Below, piece after piece: positions 41,227 through 49,261 of a stretch of DNA of 64,000 nt. Origin of the DNA: Hamadaea tsunoensis DSM 44101. Its GTDB lineage: Bacteria; Actinomycetota; Actinomycetes; Mycobacteriales; Micromonosporaceae. The DNA lies in contig NZ_AUAX01000009.1 in assembly GCF_000428945.1 (NCBI RefSeq), forward strand, positions 124,001 through 188,000, written 5' to 3'. The notes under the pieces are model-generated. The model was not told the origin of the DNA and ran no database searches. It was given only the letters and a program-made list of their open reading frames with translations. The number at the start of each line of letters is the position of its first letter. The stretch's first letter is position 1. The position numbers and the translations under genes were made by a program.

Positions 41227-42434
41227 CTGCCCAGGGCATCCCGGATCACGCCGGCACCGACCGCCGCCACGGCCGCGCCGATCTGGTGGGAGGCGAAGAC
41301 CCAGCCGAACACGATCGGGCCGTCCGCCCCGAAGTACTTGCGGGCCAGGGCGATCGTCGGAGGCACCGTCGCCACCCAGTCCAGGCCGTAGAACACGATG
41401 AAGAAGAGCATGCTCGGATGGGTGGTCGCGTCGAGCAGGTGCGACAGCAGCAGGAGCGAGAACCCGCGCAGGGCGTAGTACCCGGCCAGCAGCAGCCGCG
41501 GGTCCATCCGGTCGGTCAGCCAGCCCGAGCAGATCGTCCCGACGATGTCGAAGATGCCGATCAGGGCCAGCAGGCCGGCTGCGGTCGTCTCCGGCATGCC
41601 GTGGTCGTGCGCGGCCGGGATGAAATGCGTACCGATGAGGCCGTTGGTGCTCGCGCCGCAGATCGCGAAGCCGACGACCAGGGCCCAGAACGTGCCCGTC
41701 TTCGAGGCCGTCCGCAGCGCGCCGATCGCCCGCGTGGCGGCGTTCACGGTCGGCGGCGTCGGGGGCGTCACCTCGGTCGACTCGGCACCCAGCGCGGTCA
41801 GACCGACGTCGCTGGGGTGGTCGCGCAGGAGCAGCACGACGAGCGGCACGACCACGAGAGCCGTTCCGGCCACGGCCAGCGCGGCCGTTCGCCATCCGTG
41901 CGCGGCCGACAGCTGGGCCAGCAGCGGCAGGAAGATCAGCTGACCGGTCGCGCCCGCCGCGGTGAGGACGCCGGTGACCACGCCGCGGTGGCGTACGAAC
42001 CAGCGGCCGGTGATCGTCGCGACGAAGGCCAGCGCCATCGAGCCCGTGCCGACGCCGACGAGCACGCCCCAGCAGAGGATCAGCTGCCAGCCGGCGTCCA
42101 TGAAGACGGTCAGGCCGCTGCCGACGCTGACCAGCAGGAGCGCGAGGGCGACCACGCGGCGGATGCCGAACCGTTCCATCAGGGCCGCCGCGAACGGCGC
42201 GGTCAGGCCGAAGAGCAGGAGGTTCACCGAGACCGCGCCCGAGATCAGGCCGCGGCTCCAGCCGAACTCCTCCTGCAGGGGCGTGATCAGTACGCCGGGA
42301 GTGGCCCGGAATCCGGCCGCTCCGATGATCGCCACGAAGGCGACGGCGGCCACGAACCAGGCGCGGTGGATGCGGGGCGGCCGGGGGCCCGGCGTGATGG
42401 ACGCGTCGGTACGCGCGTCTGCTGTCGTCGTCAC
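41121..42434 (-). CDS. Major facilitator superfamily transporter
   Basis: About 437 aa from a GTG at 42434 (TTTADARTDASITPG); an in-frame ATG at 42485 would almost reach the divergent regulator. Twelve predicted helices with the MFS motif between helices 2 and 3 (ALMERFGIRRVVAL), GRWFVRHRGVVTGVLTAAGA and SGWLTDRMDPRLLLAG. This resembles the oxalate/formate-antiporter-like or MCT-type branch (TPLQEEFGWSRGLISGAVSV near the start). The substrate is unknown. It is divergent from a GlxA-type AraC regulator, its probable controller. The 3' end overlaps merR by 106 nt. Confidence 0.88.
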   Translation of the reverse strand: MTTTADARTDASITPGPRPPRIHRAWFVAAVAFVAIIGAAGFRATPGVLITPLQEEFGWSRGLISGAVSVNLLLFGLTAPFAAALMERFGIRRVVALALLLVSVGSGLTVFMDAGWQLILCWGVLVGVGTGSMALAFVATITGRWFVRHRGVVTGVLTAAGATGQLIFLPLLAQLSAAHGWRTAALAVAGTALVVVPLVVLLLRDHPSDVGLTALGAESTEVTPPTPPTVNAATRAIGALRTASKTGTFWALVVGFAICGASTNGLIGTHFIPAAHDHGMPETTAAGLLALIGIFDIVGTICSGWLTDRMDPRLLLAGYYALRGFSLLLLSHLLDATTHPSMLFFIVFYGLDWVATVPPTIALARKYFGADGPIVFGWVFASHQIGAAVAAVGAGVIRDALGSYSLAWYVAGGLCFVAAGVSAAVGTRSATPAPTPA

Positions 42435-42504
42435 GAGATCATCGTCCCGATATGAGCGGCGGATCACGAGTGGCCCGAGAGCCACTATGTGAAAGAATCA
42501 GGCC

Positions 42505-43470
42505 ATGAACGTTCGACACAAGGTCGCGATTCTGGCCCTCGACGGTGTGGTGCCCTTCGACCTGGGCGTCGCGACGCAGATCTTCCGGGTGGCGCGGGAC
42601 GCCGACGAGCAGCACCTCTACGACATCGCCGTCTGTACGCCGGACGGCGCCCCCGTGCGTACATCCGTGGGATTCTCGATCGTGGCGGACCACGGGCCGG
42701 AGGCGATCGACGGCGCGGACACCGTGATCGTGCCGGGAGTGCACCGGGGGAGCGCGCTGATGGAGGGGCGCAACGAGCCGGAGGTGACGGCCGCGCTGAA
42801 CCGGCGGCGGCCCGGCACGCGGCTGATGTCGATCTGCACGGGCGCGTTCGTGCTGGCCGCGGCGGGCCTGCTGGACGGGCGGCCGGCGGCGACCCACTGG
42901 GCCTGGGCCGCGCAGTTCCGGCAGCTGTTCCCGGACGTGAAGCTCGACCACGACGTGTTGTTCGTGGACGACGGCGACATCCTGTCCTCGGCGGGTGTCG
43001 GCGCCGGGATTGACCTGTGCCTGCACGCCGTCCGCGCCGACTTCGGCAGCGACGTGGCCAACCGGGCGGCCCGCAAGTGCGTCGTGCCGCCGTGGCGGGA
43101 GGGCGGGCAGGCGCAGTTCATCGAGCGGCCCGTCCCCTCGCCCGGCGACACGAGTACGGCGCCGACCCGGGAATGGGCGCTGCGGCGGCTGGCCGAACCG
43201 CTGGACCTGCGCTCGATGGCCCGCCACGCCCGGATGAGCGTACGCACGTTCACCCGGCGGTTCCGGGAGGAGACCGGGGTCAGCCCGGCGGAATGGCTGA
43301 CGCGCCAACGGGTCGAGCACGCGCGCAAGTTGCTGGAGAGCACCGATCTGTCGGTCGACGCGGTCGCCCGGGAGGCCGGCTTCGGCACCACCGTCTCGCT
43401 GCGCCAGCGGCTGCACGCGACGGTCGGGGTGGCGCCGAGCGCGTACCGGCGGACTTTCCGGGGGTTGTGA
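42505..43470 (+). CDS. GlxA-type AraC-family regulator (DJ-1/PfpI domain plus HTH)
   Basis: 321 aa. N-terminal DJ-1/PfpI-like amidotransferase fold (~5-185: VAILALDGVVPFDLGVATQI, VIVPGVHRG, RLMSICTGAFVLAAAGLLDG with the nucleophile-elbow Cys in SICTG) and C-terminal AraC domain (~215-320: MARHARMSVRTFTRRFREET, GVSPAEWLTRQRVEHARKLL). These regulators bind small ligands through the DJ-1 domain. It is divergent from the MFS gene. The stop is immediately adjacent to the stop of the convergent thioesterase gene. Confidence 0.92.
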   Translation: MNVRHKVAILALDGVVPFDLGVATQIFRVARDADEQHLYDIAVCTPDGAPVRTSVGFSIVADHGPEAIDGADTVIVPGVHRGSALMEGRNEPEVTAALNRRRPGTRLMSICTGAFVLAAAGLLDGRPAATHWAWAAQFRQLFPDVKLDHDVLFVDDGDILSSAGVGAGIDLCLHAVRADFGSDVANRAARKCVVPPWREGGQAQFIERPVPSPGDTSTAPTREWALRRLAEPLDLRSMARHARMSVRTFTRRFREETGVSPAEWLTRQRVEHARKLLESTDLSVDAVAREAGFGTTVSLRQRLHATVGVAPSAYRRTFRGL

Positions 43471-43854
43471 CTAACGCAGTGTCCGGCTCGTCCCGCGGAA
43501 TTCGGCGACGACTCTGTCTCCACATCGGACGGTGATGTCGTAGATCCCCGACCGCCCATAGCGTACGCGTTCCGCCGCGATCGCGATCAGCTCGTCGCCG
43601 AGGCGGGCCGGACTCACGAACGTGATGTCGGCGGACGCGGCCACGGTCGCCGGCCCCGGGTAGTTGCAGGCGCAGGCGAAGGCCGTGTCGGCGAGCAGGA
43701 AGATGTAGCCGCCGTGCGCGATGTCGTGCCCGTTGACCATCGACGCGGTCACGGTCATCGACAGTTCCGCGGCCCCCGGCGACAGCCGCCGGACCGCGAT
43801 CCCCAATGCCTGGGAAGCGCGGTCGGCGGCCATCATCTCGGCGGGATCGCTCAC
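43471..43854 (-). CDS. PaaI-type hotdog-fold thioesterase
   Basis: 127 aa from a GTG at 43854, overlapping the preceding stop (GTGA). Hotdog motif MVNGHDIAHGGYIFLLADTA with the conserved Asn/His/Gly pattern and catalytic Asp, then ASADITFVSPARLGDELIA. PaaI hydrolyses hydroxyphenylacetyl-CoA and related aryl-CoAs. No other paa gene lies nearby; a general CoA-salvage role is possible. Confidence 0.9.
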   Translation of the reverse strand: MSDPAEMMAADRASQALGIAVRRLSPGAAELSMTVTASMVNGHDIAHGGYIFLLADTAFACACNYPGPATVAASADITFVSPARLGDELIAIAAERVRYGRSGIYDITVRCGDRVVAEFRGTSRTLR

Positions 43855-44555
43855 GCCTGTTCGTCCTTTGTAGAGGATGCGGCTGGCTCGGTCTTCACAG
43901 CGGATGCGGCGTGCTCGGCGCGGGTCTCCTGGATCCAGCGCAGCGTCCCGGCCGCGCCGCATTCGGTGGCGATCCGGGTCGCCTCGTCCAGCAGGTCCGC
44001 CGCCTCGCCGGCGCGGCCCTGCTCGTGCAGCAGGTCGCCGAGCGCGAGCAGGCCGGCCGCGACCCCCGGCCAGAACTCCAGCTCGCGCCGCAGATCCACG
44101 GACTCGGTCAGGAACCGTTGCGCCGTCTCGGGATCCTTCGCCTCGTACTGGGCGGCGAAGCCGAGATGGCGTACGGCATAGGAAAGCGTGAGGCGGTCGT
44201 CGACCTTGCGCGCGAGCTCCGCGGAGCGTTCGAGATGCGGCAGCGCGGTCACCCCGTCCTGGTGCAGCACCTGGTGGAAGCAGCCGATCCAGAACTCCGC
44301 CTCGGCCAGGCCGCGCTCGTCGCCGAGCCGCTCGTACAGCTCGGCCGCGCGCTCCAGCGCGGGCAGCTCGCCCGGGTCCTCGGTGCGGGTGAACAGGAAG
44401 TCCGCGTGCAGGATGCGGCCGCGGGCCAGCGCGAGGTCCGCCTCCAGCGCGTCCAGGTCCCGGGCCGCCTCGGCCACCGCCGCGGCCTCGCCCTTGAAAA
44501 CGGCGTCCTCGTACAGTTCCTGCGCTCGGTCCAGTCTCAGGTCTCGGGTCACCAT
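43851..44555 (-). CDS. Tetratricopeptide-repeat protein
   Basis: 234 aa of helical repeats (RAQELYEDAVFKGEAAAVAE, ELPALERAAELYERLGDERG, LPHLERSAELARKVDDRLTL, GLLALGDLLHEQGRAGEAAD) with no other domain. Probably a soluble scaffold. It is co-transcribed with the PaaI thioesterase (4-nt overlap). Confidence 0.82.
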   Translation of the reverse strand: MVTRDLRLDRAQELYEDAVFKGEAAAVAEAARDLDALEADLALARGRILHADFLFTRTEDPGELPALERAAELYERLGDERGLAEAEFWIGCFHQVLHQDGVTALPHLERSAELARKVDDRLTLSYAVRHLGFAAQYEAKDPETAQRFLTESVDLRRELEFWPGVAAGLLALGDLLHEQGRAGEAADLLDEATRIATECGAAGTLRWIQETRAEHAASAVKTEPAASSTKDEQA

Positions 44556-44595
44556 CCGAAACTACCCGGCGTACGCGTTGCGCAGCATTCCTATT

Positions 44596-44630
44596 GCGGC
44601 GGCGTGACCGTGGCGTGTGGACGCCGCCGC
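44596..44630 (-). terminator. GC hairpin after the 84-aa gene
   Basis: GCGGCGGCGT and ACGCCGCCGC form a perfect 10-bp stem with a 15-nt loop, between the end of the 84-aa gene (44654) and the start of the TPR gene (44555). No T-run is present. Confidence 0.55.
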
Positions 44631-44653
44631 CCGCCCTCAGTCGTCGTCCGCTC

Positions 44654-44908
44654 TCAGTCGCCGTCGGCCATGTCGGTGCCTTCGATGCTGGCGATGCCGA
44701 GACCGAGCCGGTCGAACGCCTCGACCCGGGCACTGAGCGCGGCGGCGTCCCGGGTGAGCAGGTTGGCGTACTCGGCGATCTCGGCGGGGCCGATCACGTT
44801 GGACAGGCGATCGGCGTACTCGACGAGTTGCTCGGCGACCCGGTGGCATTCGCGGGCGGCCTGGCGGGCGTGGTTGAGGTCTTGGTGCGGGTCGGCGCTG
44901 GGCTTCAT
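44654..44908 (-). CDS. Small helical hypothetical protein
   Basis: 84 aa, ATG at 44908 with AGGAAGA upstream. The sequence (DLNHARQAARECHRVAEQLV, EYADRLSNVIGPAEIAEYAN) predicts two or three amphipathic helices and an acidic tail (DMADGD). No family recognised. Good ribosome site and its own terminator hairpin support expression. Confidence 0.7.
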   Translation of the reverse strand: MKPSADPHQDLNHARQAARECHRVAEQLVEYADRLSNVIGPAEIAEYANLLTRDAAALSARVEAFDRLGLGIASIEGTDMADGD

Positions 44909-44949
44909 GTGTTCTTCCTACCGCAGGGCACGCGCCTTGATCACGCACA

Positions 44950-44979
44950 TTGACACCCTCGCACCCATGGACATTTACA
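44950..44979 (+). promoter_or_regulatory. Candidate promoter of the chitinase gene
   Basis: A perfect -35 TTGACA (44950-44955) is followed at 17-18 nt by ATTTAC/TTTACA. Just downstream is TTAGCTTTCTTAATAATTA, an AT-rich stretch that is unusual here and could be a catabolite or chitin-responsive operator. The spacing gives a leader of ~20 nt to the ATG at 45004. Confidence 0.5.
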
Positions 44980-45003
44980 GTTAGCTTTCTTAATAATTAC
45001 GAG

Positions 45004-46422
45004 ATGTCGAACACACCCCCTCGGGCGCGCCGATCGTCGGCGCGCTGGATCGTCGCCGTGGTGGCGAGCGTCGCCACCACGTTCGCGGCGGCGGCGCTCG
45101 TCTCGGTGCCCAACGGGCAGGCCGCCGGCGCCTCCGTCCAGGTCGCCTGCTCCTACCCCGCATGGGCGGAAGGCACCAGCTACAAGGTGGGTGACAGGGT
45201 CACCTACAACGGTCGTGCGTACGAGGCGCTCGTCGCGCACACCGCCTACGTCGGCGCCGGCTGGAACCCCGCCGCCACGCCGTCCCTCTGGAAGGATCTC
45301 GGCGCCTGCGACGGCACCACGTCGCCCTCGCCCTCGGCTTCCCGCTCGGCGTCCCCCTCGCCGTCGCGCTCCGCCTCGCCGTCCGCGTCCCCCTCGCGGT
45401 CGACGTCCCCCTCCGCGTCACCGTCGGCCTCCCCGTCGCCGTCGGTCTCCACTTCCCCCGGTGGAACGACGTGCGCGGTCAAGTCCCGCCCGGCCGGCAA
45501 GGTCCTCCAGGGCTACTGGGAGAACTGGGACGGCTCGTCCAACGGCGTACACCCGCCGTTCGGCTGGACCCCGATCACCAACACCCAGATCGCGGCCCAC
45601 GGGTACAACGTCATCAACGCGGCGTTCCCCGTGATCCGCTCGGACGGCACCGTCCTCTGGGAGGACGGCATGGACGCCGGAGTCAAGGTCGCCACCCCCG
45701 CCGAGATGTGCGCGGCGAAGGCGGCCGGCGCCACCATCCTGATGTCGATCGGCGGTGCCGCGGCCGGCATCGACCTGTCCTCCAGCACGGTCGCCGACAA
45801 GTTCGTCGCCACGATCGTGCCGATCCTGAAGACGTACAACTTCGACGGCATCGACATCGACATCGAGACCGGCCTGACCGGCAGCGGCAGCATCGGCACC
45901 CTGTCGGCGTCGCAGTCCAACCTGATCCGGATCATCGACGGCGTACTCGCCGCGATGCCGTCGAACTTCGGGCTCACGATGGCGCCGGAGACCGCCTACG
46001 TGACCGGCGGCAGCGTCACCTACGGCTCGATCTGGGGCGCGTACCTGCCGATCGTCAAGAAGTACGCGGACAACGGCCGGCTGTGGTGGCTCAACATGCA
46101 GTACTACAACGGCAGCATGTACGGCTGCTCCGGCGACTCGTACTCGGCCGGCACGGTGCAGGGTTTCGTGGCTCAGACCACGTGCCTCAACAACGGTCTG
46201 GTCATCCAGGGCACGACCATCCGCGTCCCCTACGACAAGCAGGTCCCCGGCCTGCCGGCGCAGTCGGGAGCGGGCGGCGGCTACATGGCGCCGTCGCTGG
46301 TGTCGCAGTCGTGGAACTCGTTCAGCGGTCAGCTCAAGGGACTCATGACCTGGTCGATCAACTGGGACGGGTCGAAGAGCTGGACGTTCGGCGACAACGT
46401 GAAGTCGCTCCAGGGACGCTGA
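45004..46422 (+). CDS. Secreted GH18 chitinase with chitin-binding module
   Basis: 472 aa from the ATG at 45004; a TTG at 44950 is part of the promoter. Sec signal (RWIVAVVASVATTFAAAALV), CBM5/12-type module (~50-105: YPAWAEGTSYKVGDRVTYNG, YEALVAHTAYVGAGWNPAA), a Ser/Pro/Ala linker (~107-152) and a GH18 catalytic domain (~160-472). The catalytic signature FDGIDIDIE carries the proton-donor Glu; QGYWENWDG, ILMSIGGAA, MQYYNG and GLMTWSINWD are typical of family-18 subfamily A-like actinobacterial chitinases. It hydrolyses chitin outside the cell. Confidence 0.95.
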   Translation: MSNTPPRARRSSARWIVAVVASVATTFAAAALVSVPNGQAAGASVQVACSYPAWAEGTSYKVGDRVTYNGRAYEALVAHTAYVGAGWNPAATPSLWKDLGACDGTTSPSPSASRSASPSPSRSASPSASPSRSTSPSASPSASPSPSVSTSPGGTTCAVKSRPAGKVLQGYWENWDGSSNGVHPPFGWTPITNTQIAAHGYNVINAAFPVIRSDGTVLWEDGMDAGVKVATPAEMCAAKAAGATILMSIGGAAAGIDLSSSTVADKFVATIVPILKTYNFDGIDIDIETGLTGSGSIGTLSASQSNLIRIIDGVLAAMPSNFGLTMAPETAYVTGGSVTYGSIWGAYLPIVKKYADNGRLWWLNMQYYNGSMYGCSGDSYSAGTVQGFVAQTTCLNNGLVIQGTTIRVPYDKQVPGLPAQSGAGGGYMAPSLVSQSWNSFSGQLKGLMTWSINWDGSKSWTFGDNVKSLQGR

Positions 46423-46454
46423 TCATCCCGTGAAGTGATCGTCTCTTGAGTACG

Positions 46455-46486
46455 CGGCGGGCCTTCTCCAGGAGGGCCCGCCGTTT
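46455..46486 (+). terminator. Intrinsic terminator of the chitinase gene
   Basis: CGGCGGGCCTTC and GAGGGCCCGCCG form a 12-bp stem with one mismatch, followed by TTTCGTG. It lies 32 nt after the stop codon and before the tRNA gene. Confidence 0.8.
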
Positions 46487-46511
46487 CGTGTCCGCGTCCG
46501 GCGGCGGGGAG

Positions 46512-46584
46512 TGCGCCCGGCAGGATTCGAACCTGCGGCCAACTGCTTAGAAGGCAGCTGCTCTATCCGCTGAGCTACGGGCGC
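46512..46584 (-). tRNA. tRNA-Arg (anticodon TCT)
   Basis: 73 nt; acceptor stem GCGCCCG/CGGGCGC, D arm with TAGCTCAGCGGATAGAGC, anticodon stem GCTGC/GCAGT around loop CTTCTAA (anticodon TCT, reads AGA/AGG), T arm CGCAGGTTCGAATCCTGC. Discriminator A; CCA is not encoded. AGA is rare in this GC-rich genome. Confidence 0.97.
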
Positions 46585-46636
46585 GTGTACGCAATCAGCG
46601 TACCGAAAAGGATATTGGTGCCCTTCCGCTGGACGG

Positions 46637-46665
46637 TTGATTGGGGCGAACGGCCAGGCTAGGTT
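46637..46665 (+). promoter_or_regulatory. Leaderless promoter of the DUF1444-like gene
   Basis: TTGATT (46637-46642), 17-nt spacer, TAGGTT (46660-46665), then 7 nt to the GTG at 46673. The geometry places transcription start on or next to the start codon. TAGGTTAGCC also resembles half an IdeR/DmdR iron box, but the other half is missing. Confidence 0.65.
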
Positions 46666-46672
46666 AGCCCGC

Positions 46673-47188
46673 GTGGACGTGATGAGTACCACATATCTCC
46701 CGGTGCTGGTCGCCCGGGAGGCCGTTGCGGACGACGTCGTCCTGGAGCAGTTCCTGGGAGACCTGTCGATCGGCTTTCTGCCGGGGCCGGCCTTCGAGGC
46801 ACTGGTGACATGGGAGCAGCTGTACGCCGTGCAGGCGCACCCGATGGAGCTGCACCGGCGGGCCTTCGAGTGCCTGGCGAAGTTCGCGGCGGACGCTCAG
46901 GTCGTCGGGCAGCCGCCGGCGTTGATGCTCTCGTTCGGCGGCTGGGAATCGTGCATGCTGCTGATCGGCGAGTTCTGGGAGAGGCTGGCGGGCCACGTTC
47001 CCGGGGAACTCGTGGTCGGTGTGCCGGCCCGGGACGTGGTCATGGTGACCGGGTCGGCGTCGCCGCCGGGGCTGGAACGCGTACACCGGGCGGTCGACCG
47101 GCTGTTCTTCGCGGGCGGGACGAACCTGCTCAGCCGTGATCTGCTGGTGTGGCGGCAGGGGTGGGAACTGTTCCATCCCGGCCAGTAG
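46673..47188 (+). CDS. DUF1444-like (YtpQ-type) cytosolic protein
   Basis: 171 aa from the GTG at 46673, supported by the promoter geometry; an ATG at 46682 is the alternative. Features: YLPVLVAREAVADDVVLEQF, LGDLSIGFLPG, then VPARDVVMVTGSASPPGLER and LFFAGGTNLLSRDLLVWRQG. The overall pattern resembles YtpQ/DUF1444 proteins, whose function is unknown; this assignment is tentative. Its last 59 nt overlap the 3' end of the convergent alpha/beta-hydrolase gene. Confidence 0.72.
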   Translation: MDVMSTTYLPVLVAREAVADDVVLEQFLGDLSIGFLPGPAFEALVTWEQLYAVQAHPMELHRRAFECLAKFAADAQVVGQPPALMLSFGGWESCMLLIGEFWERLAGHVPGELVVGVPARDVVMVTGSASPPGLERVHRAVDRLFFAGGTNLLSRDLLVWRQGWELFHPGQ

Positions 47189-48170
47189 GAAGGTAGGCGC
47201 CCATCCAGCGGCCCAGCTCATCGAAGAGCCGGGCGCGGGCGGGCTCCCGGGACAGGGTCAGGTCGTGCTTGCCGCCCGGGATGCGGACGAGGGTCACGTG
47301 CGTGCCGAGATTAGGGGCCCAGCGCGCGATGTGGTCCACGTCGAGGACGGCGTCGGCGTCGTGGGCCGCGTCCGTGAAGGTGGCGCCCCGGTAGGTCGCG
47401 TCGGATGTGGCGACGAGGATGGGTACGCCGGTACGCAGTCCTGCGCGTACGCGTGTGTGTGCGTTGCGGATGGCGCGCAGCCAGCCGAGGCGGACCGGGA
47501 AGCTGGAGACCGGCTTCCAGTCGAGGCTGTACGCCCATTCGCCGTGATGGTCGACGTGCAGGCTCTGGCCGTAGACGCTGACCGTCTTGCCGGGCAGCGC
47601 GCGGTAGACGCCGGTGTTCGCCAGGCCGGCGATGGCCGGCGCGAGCGGGCGGCGCAGCAGCCAGGGGATGTTGAAGTCGAGGAACGGGCTGTTGAGGAAG
47701 AGCCCGTCGATCAGGCCGGCCGTACGCCGGGCGTGGGCGTACAGCGAGGCGATGAGGCCGCCGGTGGAGTGGCCGTTGAGCAGGACGACGTCGTGACCGT
47801 CCTCCTCGCGCACGATCCGGACGGCCTCGTCGAGTTCGGGGAAGTAGTCGGCCATGCTGTGCGCGTAGTTGGGGGTCTGGTGCCCGCGGAGCGAGCGACC
47901 GTATTTACGCAGGTCCAAGGCGTAGAAGTCGTAGCCGAGGCCGGCGTAGAACTCGGCCAGGTGGGTCTGGAAGAAGTAGTCGTTGAACCCGTGCACGTAG
48001 AGGACCGCGCGGCCGGTCGGCCCCGGGGCGCGGTGGCGCACGAGGGTCGCGACGACCTGGCCCTCGTCGTCGTCGGGCAGCTCGATCGTGTGCTGCTCGT
48101 AGGGTGCGCCCAGGATGTCGGTCTCCACGTCGTCAACGGTACCGCCGGCTGAAGCGATGAAGTTCTCCAC
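47130..48170 (-). CDS. Alpha/beta-hydrolase (serine aminopeptidase S33/monoacylglycerol-lipase-like)
   Basis: 346 aa from a GTG at 48170 (a GTG about 14 codons further in is possible). Oxyanion-loop motif YVHGFNDYFFQTHLAEFY, nucleophile elbow LLNGHSTGGLIAS (Ser in GHSTG), acid residue in VPILVATSDATY region and His in IPGGKHDLTLS complete the triad. The fold resembles lysophospholipase/monoacylglycerol lipase proteins. No signal peptide, so cytoplasmic. Confidence 0.88.
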   Translation of the reverse strand: MENFIASAGGTVDDVETDILGAPYEQHTIELPDDDEGQVVATLVRHRAPGPTGRAVLYVHGFNDYFFQTHLAEFYAGLGYDFYALDLRKYGRSLRGHQTPNYAHSMADYFPELDEAVRIVREEDGHDVVLLNGHSTGGLIASLYAHARRTAGLIDGLFLNSPFLDFNIPWLLRRPLAPAIAGLANTGVYRALPGKTVSVYGQSLHVDHHGEWAYSLDWKPVSSFPVRLGWLRAIRNAHTRVRAGLRTGVPILVATSDATYRGATFTDAAHDADAVLDVDHIARWAPNLGTHVTLVRIPGGKHDLTLSREPARARLFDELGRWMGAYLPTGRDGTVPTPAATPADHG

Positions 48171-48243
48171 ACGCGTCCGTCGTCCACAATTTCGATGATC
48201 GTCACTTGTTCGTCAGCCGCCCCGGTACGCCAGGCTCATCGGC

Positions 48244-49113
48244 ATGAATGAAACCTACGTAACGCTCTGCGGGAACGCGCTCACCGCACCGGATTGGCGG
48301 CGTACGACAGGGTCGGGGCAGCTCGTGGCGAGCTTCAAGGTGGCCGCCTCGACGCGCCGGCTCGACCGGAACACCGGGCAGTGGAACGACGGGCACGGGC
48401 TGCGGATCCGGGTCACCTGCTGGCGGGGGCTCGCGGGCGGGGTGGCTGCCAGCGTCATGGTCGGCGATCCGGTCATCGTCTACGGGCAGATGTTCACCCG
48501 CGACTGGGTGGACGCCGCCGGGGTCAAGCGGACCCTCTACGAGATGGAGGCGCTCGCCGTCGGGCACAACCTCGCCCGGGGCCGCGCCCGCTTCGCCCGC
48601 AACCGGCCCGTCTCCGCCAGCGCCGTCGAGGAAGACCCCACCGAGCCGCTGCGCCTGGGCGGCCAGGACACGGAAGCCGCGCCGGAACAGCGGATCGGCC
48701 TCGCGCCGGACGATCCGCTGAACGCGCTCGACGAGCCCGGATTCGGCGGCTACGCGCTCGGCGACGACCTGGCCGAGTTCGACCCGGCCGCGATCCTGCG
48801 GGACGGCGGCTTCGGTACGCCGGACAGCCTGGCCGGCCTGAACGCGGCCACCGGCGCCGGCGCGATCGGCGGCATGACCGGCGGCATGACCGGCGACACC
48901 GCCGACGACACGGACGACGGCGACGTGTCCGGCGACGGTGACGACGACACGGACGACGACACGGACGACGACAGCGACGACGTCCCCGGGGACACCGACA
49001 CCCCTGGGGACGGCGGAGGTGAGGCGGACGGCGACCTCCTGCACGCCGGCCACCTCACCGACGCGTTCGCGGGACCCGGTACGCGACGCAGGCGTACGCC
49101 TGCGCGGGTCTAG
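48244..49113 (+). CDS. ssb: Single-stranded DNA-binding protein paralogue with long acidic tail
   Basis: 289 aa. OB-fold domain residues ~1-112 (ETYVTLCGNALTAPDWRRTT, LVASFKVAASTRRLD, RIRVTCWRGLAG, VGDPVIVYGQMFTRDW). The remaining 175 residues are low-complexity: a Gly-rich stretch then an Asp/Thr run at ~218-265. The protein ends RRRRTPARV and lacks the DDDIPF-type tip through which SSB recruits partners. This fits the actinomycete second SSB (SsbB-like) class rather than the replicative SsbA, though the long acidic tail is unusual. The start is 7 nt after CAGGCT, again compatible with a leaderless message. Confidence 0.85.
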   Translation: MNETYVTLCGNALTAPDWRRTTGSGQLVASFKVAASTRRLDRNTGQWNDGHGLRIRVTCWRGLAGGVAASVMVGDPVIVYGQMFTRDWVDAAGVKRTLYEMEALAVGHNLARGRARFARNRPVSASAVEEDPTEPLRLGGQDTEAAPEQRIGLAPDDPLNALDEPGFGGYALGDDLAEFDPAAILRDGGFGTPDSLAGLNAATGAGAIGGMTGGMTGDTADDTDDGDVSGDGDDDTDDDTDDDSDDVPGDTDTPGDGGGEADGDLLHAGHLTDAFAGPGTRRRRTPARV

Positions 49114-49154
49114 CGGACGCGCCGGGCCGGAGTGCTCCCTCGCCGGCCCGGATC

Positions 49155-49200
49155 GCCTACGGGTGGCGCCCGCCGGGGCTCGGAGCTGCCGCCCGTAGGC
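49155..49200 (+). terminator. Hairpin between ssb and cobD
   Basis: GCCTACGGGTGGC and GCCGCCCGTAGGC form a 13-bp stem with one mismatch around a 20-nt loop. It probably ends the ssb transcript. It has none of the conserved elements of a cobalamin riboswitch. Confidence 0.6.
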
Positions 49201-49261
49201 TGATCACGAGGAACGGCCGATCGCTGGGAACGCCTGATCGCCGAACGAGAGGAGAGCCGTC

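Noticed and set aside
46655-46672. IdeR/DmdR iron box before the DUF1444-like gene
   Set aside because: Only one half (TAGGTTAGCC) matches; the sequence is better explained as a -10 hexamer.
49114-49261. Cobalamin riboswitch before cobD
   Set aside because: Only a simple terminator-like hairpin is present; none of the conserved B12-box segments is visible.
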